45,437 nucleotides of DNA from Treponema_I sp045631425 (GTDB lineage: Bacteria > Spirochaetota > Spirochaetia > Treponematales > Treponemataceae): contig JAZQUR010000013.1 of assembly GCA_045631425.1 (NCBI GenBank), positions 1-45,437 on the forward strand, given 5' to 3'. Of this stretch, positions 32,904 through 39,849 are shown piece by piece; position 1 is the first letter of the stretch; every line of letters starts with the position of its first letter. Made by a program: the position numbers and the translations under genes. Below the pieces are notes generated by a model. It was not told the DNA's origin and searched no databases. It saw only the letters and a list, made by a program, of their open reading frames with translations.

Positions 32904-33746
32904 ATGAAAATTGAAAAATTAACTAGTAATTTGAAATTAACAAATGATGGTGGATTGTCTTTCTTTTTTGTAGGGGTAGGAAGCGCTTTTTCAAAAAAAC
33001 ATTTTCAAAACAATCTACTTATTGTAAAAGGTGATGATCATCTTTTAGTGGATTGTGGAATAACTTGCCCATCTGCCTTGTATCATTATGGTTCAAATAT
33101 TACTAATATAAAAAATATATTGATAACTCACTCTCATGCTGACCATATCGGTGGATTGGAAGAAGCCGGTTTAATGGGACGATACGTTACAAAACAGCGT
33201 CCAAAAATGTTTATAACAAAGCAATATAAAAAAATCTTGTGGAATCAGTCTTTGCGTGGCGGAAACTCTTATGGCGAAATGAATAAGGGGCGCTTTCTAG
33301 GTTTTGACGACTATTTTGAGCTTGTGGAACCAAAACAGATTCTAAAAAAACCTCGAATTTTGTGGGAAACAAATTGTGGCTCAATTAATGTTAAGATTTT
33401 TAGAACAAAGCACATTCCAGATTGTGTGGGTTCATGGAAAAAAGCTTTTTATTCAGTGGGTGTTTTAATTGATGATAGAATTTTGTTCCCAGCCGACACC
33501 CAATTTGATAAAGAATTAATTGACTGGATGACATCTACATATCCAATACAATACATTTTCCACGATTGCCAATTTTACACAGGCGGCGTTCATGCTTCCT
33601 ATGATGAATTGAAAACCTTGCCAGAAGATATTCGCAAGAAAATTTACTTGTGCCATTATGGCGATAATTTTGAGTCTTTCGCTCCAGAACAGGATGGATT
33701 TGCAGGTTTTGCAAGGGAAGGCCATTTTTATCACTTTGATAAATAA
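32904..33746 (+). CDS. MBL-fold metallohydrolase
   Basis: A 280-residue metallo-beta-lactamase fold protein. The metal motif is ITHSHADHIGG (about residues 74-84), the later ligands probably TKHIPDC (about 171-177), the aspartate in LFPADTQFD and the histidine in YLCHYGDN near the end. It resembles RNase Z or phosphodiesterase-like members, but the length and C-terminus do not point to a known enzyme. No signal peptide, so cytoplasmic. It starts right after an extended -10 box, has its own terminator, and seems to be a single-gene unit. Confidence 0.85.
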   Translation: MKIEKLTSNLKLTNDGGLSFFFVGVGSAFSKKHFQNNLLIVKGDDHLLVDCGITCPSALYHYGSNITNIKNILITHSHADHIGGLEEAGLMGRYVTKQRPKMFITKQYKKILWNQSLRGGNSYGEMNKGRFLGFDDYFELVEPKQILKKPRILWETNCGSINVKIFRTKHIPDCVGSWKKAFYSVGVLIDDRILFPADTQFDKELIDWMTSTYPIQYIFHDCQFYTGGVHASYDELKTLPEDIRKKIYLCHYGDNFESFAPEQDGFAGFAREGHFYHFDK

Positions 33747-33760
33747 CTAAAATAACATTC

Positions 33761-33798
33761 AAATCCAGTTTAGATTTTATCTAGGCTGGATTTTTTTT
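33761..33798 (+). terminator. terminator after the MBL-fold gene
   Basis: AAATCCAG (33761-33768) pairs with CTGGATTT (33786-33793), with TAGAT/ATCTA continuing the stem inside, followed by a T run. Confidence 0.85.
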
Positions 33799-33819
33799 GA
33801 GCAACCTTTTCCAGTTTGT

Positions 33820-33895
33820 TCCGGCTAATCGGGGTTCCCTCACGGTCATTGCCAAAGGCAACGGCTACGCCGCCCCTAATATCCGGGCTAAGTTT
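33820..33895. repeat. GC-rich intergenic hairpin element
   Basis: This stretch between two terminators is clearly richer in G and C than its surroundings. CCGGCTAATCGGGG near 33822 is roughly complementary to CCCCTAATATCCGG near 33876. Inside are TTGCC-aaa-GGCAA and CGGC-TAC-GCCG. The 11-mer GGCAACGGCTA is also found in the ispF 3' end near 28465. It has no open reading frame I would support. Confidence 0.5.
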
Positions 33896-33921
33896 TTCCA
33901 CAAAAATACAAAATCCAGTTT

Positions 33922-33954
33922 GAAAAAAAAAGCTCCCCAATTTCTTGGAGAGCC
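33922..33954 (-). terminator. terminator of tRNA-Arg
   Basis: Read on the minus strand, GCTCTCC (33953-33947) pairs with GGGGAGC (33938-33932), with one G-T pair, and is followed by a run of at least 8 T (the A run at 33923-33931). It sits directly after the tRNA 3' end. Confidence 0.8.
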
Positions 33955-33955
33955 A

Positions 33956-34029
33956 CGACCCATACACGAGTCGAACGTGCGACCTGCTCCTTAGGAGGGA
34001 GCCGCTCTATCCAGCTGAGCTAATGGATC
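33956..34029 (-). tRNA. tRNA-Arg (anticodon CCT)
   Basis: A 74-base tRNA folds in full: acceptor GATCCAT with ATGGGTC (one T-G pair), D arm GCTC/GAGC, anticodon arm GCTCC-CTCCTAA-GGAGC with anticodon CCT, a 5-base variable loop AGGTC, and T arm GCACG-TTCGACT-CGTGT. The discriminator is G and CCA is not encoded. It reads AGG arginine codons. Confidence 0.95.
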
Positions 34030-34037
34030 AATTTTTT

Positions 34038-34059
34038 CTAGTTTTGTCACCAAAACTAG
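34038..34059. repeat. perfect 9-bp hairpin upstream of tRNA-Arg
   Basis: CTAGTTTTG (34038-34046) and CAAAACTAG (34051-34059) flank a TCAC loop. It lies 9 bases before the tRNA 5' end. There is no T run in the tRNA direction, so it is not an obvious terminator; it may be the precursor leader or a binding site. Confidence 0.5.
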
Positions 34060-34129
34060 AAAATGCATATAAACTTTTCCAGCAACTTTTGATATTTGAA
34101 GAATTCCAAAATATCAGCTTGCTAAAAAA

Positions 34130-35236
34130 TTATACGTTAAACTTAAAGAAAATGATGTCGCCGTCTTGAACGATGTATTCTTTTCCTTCAACACGATATT
34201 TACCAGCTGCTTTGATATCAGCCTCGCTTCCGTATTTTACTAAATCATCAAATGAATATACTTCAGCTTTGATAAAGCCTCTTTCAAAGTCAGAGTGGAT
34301 AACACCAGCAGCTTTTGGAGCTGTATCTCCAGCGTGAATTGTCCAAGCGCGACATTCTTCCACACCAGCTGTAAGATATGTGCGAAGTCCCATCAAGTGA
34401 TAAGCTGCCCGTGCCAAAACTGCAAGACCGCTTTCTTTTAGACCAAGCTCGTTTAAGAACTCTAGCTTTTCTTCTGGATCGTCCATGTCAGCAAGTTCTG
34501 CTTCGAATTTACCACAGATAACTACAACGTCAGCCCCTTCCTCTGCAGCAATCTTTTTTACAGTTTCGATATATTGGTTGCCGTTTTTCATGCCTTCTTC
34601 ATCAACGTTACAAACATACATTTGTGGTTTCATTGTGATAAGATGACTGTCGTAAAGTGCAACTTTTTCATCATCAGTTAAGTCTGCTGTACGAGCAGGT
34701 TTTCCGTTTTCTAGCAATGGCTTGATTTTTCCGATTGCTGATAGCAAAAGTTCTGCTTTTTTTGCTTCTTCTTTGCTAACACGGGCTGCTTTTTGTGCTT
34801 TTTCGATACGACGGTTTACAGTGTCCAAGTCAGCAAATGCTAATTCCATGTTGATAGTTTCGATATCATCAGCTGGATCAATTTTATTGTTTACGTGAAC
34901 AATATCAGGATTTTCAAAACAACGAACAACTTGTGCGATAACACCAACTTCACGGATATTTGCTAAGAATTGGTTTCCAAGACCTTCACCCTTTGAAGCA
35001 CCTTTTACAAGCCCTGCAATATCTACAAATTCTACTGTAGCAGGAACTTTTCGTTTTGTATTAAATTTTGTTGATAAGTAATCAAGTCTAGAATCTGGTA
35101 AATCAACAATTCCCACGTTTGGGTTAATTGTACAGAATGGATAGTTTGCAGCTTCTGCAGGTGCTGCTGTTAAAGCTGAAAAGATAGTTGATTTTCCAAC
35201 ATTTGGTAAACCAACGATACCACAGTTAATTGCCAT
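34130..35236 (-). CDS. ychF: redox-regulated ATPase YchF (Obg/OLA1 family)
   Basis: A 368-residue P-loop ATPase of the Obg superfamily that prefers ATP and associates with ribosomes. The P-loop is GLPNVGKSTIF (residues 7-17), switch region FVDIAGLVKGASKGEGLGNQFL, and CNVDE replaces the guanine-specific NKxD, as in YchF. A coiled-coil arm occupies about 130-190. The C-terminal TGS domain runs from GLRTYLTAG to QDGDIIFFKFNV. GAGGG lies upstream of the ATG at 35236. Length and motifs are normal. Confidence 0.96.
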   Translation of the reverse strand: MAINCGIVGLPNVGKSTIFSALTAAPAEAANYPFCTINPNVGIVDLPDSRLDYLSTKFNTKRKVPATVEFVDIAGLVKGASKGEGLGNQFLANIREVGVIAQVVRCFENPDIVHVNNKIDPADDIETINMELAFADLDTVNRRIEKAQKAARVSKEEAKKAELLLSAIGKIKPLLENGKPARTADLTDDEKVALYDSHLITMKPQMYVCNVDEEGMKNGNQYIETVKKIAAEEGADVVVICGKFEAELADMDDPEEKLEFLNELGLKESGLAVLARAAYHLMGLRTYLTAGVEECRAWTIHAGDTAPKAAGVIHSDFERGFIKAEVYSFDDLVKYGSEADIKAAGKYRVEGKEYIVQDGDIIFFKFNV

Positions 35237-35409
35237 ATATTTCCCTCAAAAATGATTTTCAAAATAGTTTCGTAAGTATAGTATTTATAAGGATTTTTAA
35301 CAAGTGATTAGTAACTTTTTTATGTATATCGCTTTGGTTGATTGCCACGCGGATTTGTTCGCAGCTAACGCCACTCACGATAGAGCTAGAGTGAAAGATT
35401 ACAAACAAT

Positions 35410-35535
35410 CTAATACTCGTAAGGGATACCCGGTTCGCTTGCAAAGTCGAGCCCCACATCAATCCCAATCACGTAAGCCAAAATCCCCAAACAACCATAA
35501 CCAACTAAAAATGCCCAGAGTCCAGAGACCGGCAA
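35410..35535 (-). CDS. doubtful small ORF (41 aa) in the intergenic island
   Basis: A TTG-started frame on the minus strand gives 41 residues: a hydrophobic stretch (GLWAFLVGYGCLGILAYVIG) and then IDVGLDFASEPGIPYEY before the stop. It reads like a membrane helix with a polar tail, but there is no ribosome binding site and the frame is closed by a stop just upstream. It may be a decayed gene end or part of a dispersed non-coding repeat whose translation only looks protein-like. I do not recognise it. Confidence 0.2.
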   Translation of the reverse strand: MPVSGLWAFLVGYGCLGILAYVIGIDVGLDFASEPGIPYEY

Positions 35536-35579
35536 GGTCTTTGGTCGTTATTTTGGGAAAGAGAGAGGTGTGGATGAGA

Positions 35580-35606
35580 CAAATTGCGAGACTCGCAGCA
35601 ATTTGC
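35580..35606. repeat. 27-base palindromic repeat, copy 1
   Basis: An exact copy of 45325-45351. It starts CAAATTGCGAG, has ACTCGCA in the centre and ends GCAATTTGC; the outer arms CAAATTGC and GCAATTTG are perfect complements, and GCGAG can also pair with CTCGC. It lies in a gene-free island. Confidence 0.85.
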
Positions 35607-35700
35607 GTTTTATCGAAAAAAATGGGTTCTCTCTCTCCACAAAGTTTACCAGCTTTCCAAAGCTGAAAAAACTAACATGTTGACCTAATCTTCTATATCT

Positions 35701-35706
35701 TATACT
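35701..35706 (+). promoter_or_regulatory. candidate def -10 box, short leader
   Basis: TATACT at 35701-35706 is 8 bases before the def ATG and there is no Shine-Dalgarno. A TTGACC at 35680-35685 is 15 bases upstream, shorter than the usual spacing, so the -35 is uncertain. Confidence 0.45.
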
Positions 35707-35714
35707 TTATATTT

Positions 35715-36266
35715 ATGAATGTATTAACTCTAGGAAATCCAATTTTACGACAAAAATCAGAACCTGTAGCAGAAGTTACACCAGAATTAGAACAAACTCT
35801 TGAAGAAATGTTTGAACTTATGATTGAAACAGATGGTGTTGGACTTGCTGCTCCTCAAGTAGGAATTTCACAACGTTTTTTTGTTTGCATGGCAGACGAT
35901 GATGTAAAACGTGTTTTTATCAATCCTCAAATTATCGAAACTTCCGCAGAACTCGGTGAATATGAAGAAGGCTGTCTTTCTATCCCAAAATTATATGAAA
36001 AAATCACTCGTCCTGTAGAAGTAACTGTTCAGGCACTTAACGAAAAAGGCAAACCTTTTACACTAAAAGCTGATGGTTTGCTTGCTCGCATTATCCAGCA
36101 CGAGTATGATCACTTAGACGGAATTTTGTACATAGACCGTGGCGATCCAGATTTCAAAGCAAAAGCAGAAGAAACAATGCGCCGCCGTGAAGAACGCCGT
36201 TTAGAAAAAGAAAAAGCAAAGGCTGCAAAAGCTGCCAAAATCGCTGCAAAAAAGGCAGGTAAATAG
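35715..36266 (+). CDS. def: peptide deformylase
   Basis: This metalloenzyme removes the formyl group from new proteins. All three motifs are present: GVGLAAPQVG (41-50), EGCLSIP with metal ligand Cys87, and QHEYDHLDG with His129, Glu130 and His133. The 183 residues end with a basic, alanine-rich helix (from about 155: RRREERRLEKEKAKAAKAAK), longer than in E. coli and likely to help ribosome binding. The ATG has no Shine-Dalgarno and a -10 box 8 bases upstream. The stop overlaps the fmt GTG by one base. Confidence 0.97.
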   Translation: MNVLTLGNPILRQKSEPVAEVTPELEQTLEEMFELMIETDGVGLAAPQVGISQRFFVCMADDDVKRVFINPQIIETSAELGEYEEGCLSIPKLYEKITRPVEVTVQALNEKGKPFTLKADGLLARIIQHEYDHLDGILYIDRGDPDFKAKAEETMRRREERRLEKEKAKAAKAAKIAAKKAGK

Positions 36267-37237
36267 TGAATATTTTATATGCAGGTAGCCCAGATATTTC
36301 TGCAAAAGTTTTAGAAGATTTATATTTGCTCACAGAGAATAATCCAGATTTCAACATCGTTGGAGTTTTGACAAATCCTCCAAGTGCAAAAGGACGTCAC
36401 AAAGAACTTGTTCCAACAGAAGTGGCTCAAATTGCTATAAAATACCAACTTCCTGTGCTAGAGCCAGAAAAACTTGATGCAGAACTTCGGGAAAAGGTTA
36501 GTGCTCTAAATCCTGATATTTTAGTTTGTTTCGCATACGGAAAACTTTTTGGCCCAAAATTTATGGCACTTTTCCCACAAGGCGGAATCAACTTACATCC
36601 ATCTCTTTTACCAAAATATCGTGGATGTGCTCCTGTGCCAGCTGCAATTCTAAATCAAGAAGAAGAAACTGGAATTACTGTGCAAAAACTTGCTTTGGAA
36701 ATGGATTCCGGTGATGTTTTGTTGCAAGTGAAAATCCCTCTTGATTTTACAGAAACTTCAGAAAGTTTGCTAAATGATGCTGCAAATCGTGGTGGCGAAC
36801 TTTTCTACAAAGTTTTGTGTGATATTAGAGATGGTAAAGCAAATGGTGTGCCACAAGATTCAAGCCAAGCAACTTACTGTGAAATGCTAAAAAAAGAAGA
36901 CGGCTTAATTGATTGGACAAAATCTGCAAAGAAGATTTCTGCAAAAATCCGCGCATATTATCCATGGCCAAGTTCTTTTACTATGTACAAAGATTTGCAA
37001 CTAAAAATCCACAGAGCAAAGGTTTTCACTGGTTTTGTAGATTGTTTTGAAAGTGCAAATCTTTCAACTCCAGTAGAACCTGGAACAGTTTTAGCTTTTG
37101 ACAAGAAAAATGGTATCCTAATCCAAACTGGGGAAGGAATCCTTGCTGTAGAAAACTTGCAATTACAAGCAAAAAAAGCTATGGATTATAAAGATTTTCT
37201 CAATGGAAACAAAGATTTTATCGGTTCAAAGCTTTAA
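36266..37237 (+). CDS. fmt: methionyl-tRNA formyltransferase
   Basis: Formylates initiator Met-tRNA, the counterpart to def. 323 residues with the 10-formyltetrahydrofolate-binding pattern: ILYAGSPDISAKVLEDL, LNPDILVCFAYGKLFG, the catalytic stretch GGINLHPSLLPKYRGCAPVP and ETGITVQKLALEMDSGDVL. The C-terminal OB-like domain begins near 205 (DGLIDWTKSAKKI). The start is GTG at 36266, sharing a base with the def stop (TAGTG); CAGG lies upstream. A def-fmt pair is the usual arrangement. Confidence 0.96.
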   Translation: MNILYAGSPDISAKVLEDLYLLTENNPDFNIVGVLTNPPSAKGRHKELVPTEVAQIAIKYQLPVLEPEKLDAELREKVSALNPDILVCFAYGKLFGPKFMALFPQGGINLHPSLLPKYRGCAPVPAAILNQEEETGITVQKLALEMDSGDVLLQVKIPLDFTETSESLLNDAANRGGELFYKVLCDIRDGKANGVPQDSSQATYCEMLKKEDGLIDWTKSAKKISAKIRAYYPWPSSFTMYKDLQLKIHRAKVFTGFVDCFESANLSTPVEPGTVLAFDKKNGILIQTGEGILAVENLQLQAKKAMDYKDFLNGNKDFIGSKL

Positions 37238-37323
37238 TCCCTTGTCTTAAATATCCCATATTTGATAAAATACAAATATCATTTAGGGTAAGGAATATAA
37301 AGACCTAAAAATAAGGAAAAATA

Positions 37324-38355
37324 ATGAAAAAGAAACTTTCTGATTTTAGACTTAATTTCACAAAATATATTGAATCACTTCAATCAAATTGGAAAACATT
37401 ACTTTTTACAGCTATTGTAGTTATCATTTTTATGTGTGCAATTACTTTCGCTGTTTTCTTTGCTTTTGTAAAAAGTCCAGAAGAAGTTCTTGTTCCAAAC
37501 GTTGTTGACAAAACTTTGGAAGAAGCTTTGCAGGAAATGCAAGTAAAAGAATTGTATCCAAAAATCCAATTAAGATATTCAAACTCTCAAAGCGAAAAGG
37601 GCTTTGTTCTTGAACAAAATCCTCCAGCTGGAGCAATCGTAAAAGCTCACCGCCACATTGACTTGGTTGTAAGTAAAGGTGCAGTTATCGACCGTGTTGG
37701 CAACTATGTTGGTCAAAAGCTAGATGATGTAAAACTTTCTCTACAAGCTTTAATGGCTGAATCTGCTATTCCTCTAATTAAGTTGCCAGATGTTCCAAAT
37801 TATCGTTCTGACGCTTCTGAACCAGGCACAATTTTGGAACAAGATCCACTACCAGACACAGCTTTAACAACTCCAGTTACAATGTCTTTGGTTGTAAGTA
37901 GCGGTCCAGGAAATGAAACAACAAGAGTGCCTTATATCGTTGGATATTCACTAAACGACACATTGTTACAGATGAGCCGTTCCAAAATTGTGTTTAACTT
38001 CACAGCAGCCGACCCTGAAAAAATGGATCCAGAACGACCTGGTGTAGTTATCAGTCAAAAATTACCAGAAGAAAACGAGAATATTCCGATTTACACATCA
38101 ACAGACTGTGTAATCAATATTCCAGATACAATCGTAGACGGAAATCTTTACGGAATCTACGAAGCTGATTTACCAGCTTATCCTTATGCTCTAAAAGTTA
38201 CTTTAGATGCAATTCCACGAGAAGGTGATGCTTACAATATCGTAACAATGAAACACCCAGGTGGAAAACTTACAATTCCTTATGCAGTTCCACGTTTGAC
38301 AGTTCTTGTTTTAACAGTTCAAGAACAAGAAATTGCAAGATTTACAGTTCAATAA
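37324..38355 (+). CDS. PASTA-domain membrane protein
   Basis: 343 residues. A short cytoplasmic N-terminus and one membrane helix (TLLFTAIVVIIFMCAITFAV, about 24-45) precede three PASTA domains outside the membrane: VPNVVDKTLEEALQEMQ, then RVGNYVGQKLDDVKLSLQAL, then RVPYIVGYSLNDTLLQMSRS, each ending in an LEQ/ISQ-x-P-type turn. PASTA domains bind peptidoglycan or penicillin-like ligands. There is no kinase or transpeptidase domain, so this is a free PASTA protein, as in other spirochaetes. A terminal beta-rich part follows. AAGGA lies before the ATG. It may be linked to def-fmt, but 86 bases separate them. Confidence 0.88.
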   Translation: MKKKLSDFRLNFTKYIESLQSNWKTLLFTAIVVIIFMCAITFAVFFAFVKSPEEVLVPNVVDKTLEEALQEMQVKELYPKIQLRYSNSQSEKGFVLEQNPPAGAIVKAHRHIDLVVSKGAVIDRVGNYVGQKLDDVKLSLQALMAESAIPLIKLPDVPNYRSDASEPGTILEQDPLPDTALTTPVTMSLVVSSGPGNETTRVPYIVGYSLNDTLLQMSRSKIVFNFTAADPEKMDPERPGVVISQKLPEENENIPIYTSTDCVINIPDTIVDGNLYGIYEADLPAYPYALKVTLDAIPREGDAYNIVTMKHPGGKLTIPYAVPRLTVLVLTVQEQEIARFTVQ

Positions 38356-38379
38356 AATCGGATTTTTCTGAAATTATAC

Positions 38380-38414
38380 AAAGAGACAATCTTTTGAAGG
38401 TTGTCTCTTTTTTT
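38380..38414 (+). terminator. terminator after the PASTA gene
   Basis: AAAGAGACAA (38380-38389) pairs with TTGTCTCTTT (38401-38410), followed by T. Confidence 0.85.
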
Positions 38415-38493
38415 AGGATAAAATTATCATTGATGTAAAGATTTATTATTTATTCCTCAAGAAAATACAAAAAATCCACTATTTCAAAATCCA

Positions 38494-38502
38494 TGGTATA
38501 AT
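38494..38502 (+). promoter_or_regulatory. extended -10 of the MFS gene, leaderless
   Basis: TGGTATAAT at 38494-38502 is followed by exactly 6 bases and the ATG at 38509. There is no Shine-Dalgarno and no clear -35. Confidence 0.55.
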
Positions 38503-38508
38503 ATTTCC

Positions 38509-39834
38509 ATGAACACAAAACAACATTACACATCAACTAATAAATTTAAATGGGCTTTAGTAATTTTTAGCTTTATTGGGCAAGTAGCTTGGGTTGTAGA
38601 AAATATGTATTTCAACGTGTTTATCTACAAAATGTTTAACGCATCTGCAACTGATATTTCACTAATGGTTTCTGCTAGTGCCATAACTGCTGCATTAACA
38701 ACTTTGTTGATTGGGGCTTTATCTGACAGAATTTCAAAGCGAAAACTTTTAATCAGTCTTGGCTACATTTTGTGGGGATTTTCAATTCTTGCATTTGCTT
38801 TTATCAGAATGGATTTACTTACAAAAATCACTGGTTCTGTGGCAGCCGCTGCTAGTTTGGGTGTAAGTCTTGTTATCCTAATGGATTGTGTAATGACTTT
38901 CTTCGGCTCATCTGCTAACGACGCGGCTTTTAACGCTTGGCTTACAGACTGTGGTACTCAAGAAAATCGTGGAAAAATCGAGGGCATAAACTCAATGATG
39001 CCACTTATTGCGATTTTGGCTGTTTTCGGCGGATTTATGGCTTTCAATCTTGATAAGGGCGAAAGCTGGACAAGCATTTTCGTTATAATCGGAAGCATCG
39101 TGGTTTTTATCGGGATAATTGGATTTTTCTTGATAGAAGACCACATTACAGAAAGCTCCGAAAATAAAACATCATGGCTTGAAAACGTTATCTACAGTTT
39201 CAAACCTTCCGTGATAAAAAATAACAAACTTCTCTACATTGTTTCTCTTGGCTTTGCAGTTTTCTGTATTTCCATTCAGATTTTCATGCCATATTTGATT
39301 TTGTACTACGAAAAAACTTTGGGCATGACAGATTACGTTATCATCATGGCACCTGCAATTTTAATCGCTGCAATCGTAACAGCTTTGTACGGAAAAGTTT
39401 TTGACAAATTCGGATTCAAAAAATCAGTTATTCCATCAATCTTGATTTTGATGTTGGGCTACGTTTTCTTGTATTTTACAGTTGGAAAACTACCTGTTTT
39501 CATCGGCTCTCTTTTGATGATGATAGGATACTTAACTGGAATGGCAGTTTTTGGCGCTATGGTTCGAGAAAATATCCCTGAAGATAAATCTGGCATGTTC
39601 CAAGGCACAAGAATTATCGCCCAAGTTTTGATTCCGGGGATAATAGGACCTTTTATCGGTGCAAAAGTTTTGCAAAATGCTGAACTTATCCTAAACAGTG
39701 ACGGAACTTCCAGCTTTTTACCAAATAAAAACATTTATCTTGCAGCCTTTATCGTGGCTGTGATTTTGCTTGGCCTTTTATTCTTTATTTTTAGAATGAT
39801 AGAAAAAGCTCAAAAAGACGCAACATCAAAATAA
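38509..39834 (+). CDS. major facilitator superfamily transporter
   Basis: A 441-residue inner-membrane protein with about 12 hydrophobic segments. The A-motif-like loop GALSDRISKRKLLISLG lies between helices 2 and 3 (residues 66-82), as in MFS proteins, and a second copy-like loop GKVFDKFGFKKS appears between helices 8 and 9. It starts right after an extended -10 box and is followed after 15 bases by a GH2 glycosidase, so a glycoside, disaccharide or similar sugar derivative is a plausible substrate. This is inference from context. Confidence 0.88.
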   Translation: MNTKQHYTSTNKFKWALVIFSFIGQVAWVVENMYFNVFIYKMFNASATDISLMVSASAITAALTTLLIGALSDRISKRKLLISLGYILWGFSILAFAFIRMDLLTKITGSVAAAASLGVSLVILMDCVMTFFGSSANDAAFNAWLTDCGTQENRGKIEGINSMMPLIAILAVFGGFMAFNLDKGESWTSIFVIIGSIVVFIGIIGFFLIEDHITESSENKTSWLENVIYSFKPSVIKNNKLLYIVSLGFAVFCISIQIFMPYLILYYEKTLGMTDYVIIMAPAILIAAIVTALYGKVFDKFGFKKSVIPSILILMLGYVFLYFTVGKLPVFIGSLLMMIGYLTGMAVFGAMVRENIPEDKSGMFQGTRIIAQVLIPGIIGPFIGAKVLQNAELILNSDGTSSFLPNKNIYLAAFIVAVILLGLLFFIFRMIEKAQKDATSK

Positions 39835-39849
39835 TTTCTGGAGAAAAAT

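Larger units (their letters stand above)
35237..35714. other. gene-poor region with a GC-richer island
   Basis: 478 bases with no gene I can support. From about 35335 to 35665 the base composition is richer in G and C than the surroundings. It contains a small open frame on the minus strand (35410-35535), the 27-base palindrome (35580-35606), TGTGGA near 35570 matched by TCCACA near 35636, and a tight hairpin CAGCTTT-CC-AAAGCTG (35650-35665). The last 35 bases hold the def promoter. Confidence 0.6.

Noticed and set aside
33797..34169. Short plus-strand open frames across the tRNA-Arg region
   Set aside because: They cross a complete tRNA gene and terminators and lack start signals.
35330..35480. 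Possible tmRNA or other structured RNA in the GC-richer island
   Set aside because: I could not find a tRNA-like end with a T arm, or a tag ending in an Ala-Leu-Ala-Ala type peptide. The palindromes are better explained as intergenic repeats.
35650..35665. CAGCTTT-CC-AAAGCTG hairpin as a terminator
   Set aside because: Followed by A, not T, on the plus strand and without a T run on the minus strand; loop of two bases is strained.
35304..35666. A 120-residue plus-strand open frame in the gap between ychF and def
   Set aside because: No ribosome binding site, low-complexity polar composition without domain pattern, and it runs through the palindromic repeats.
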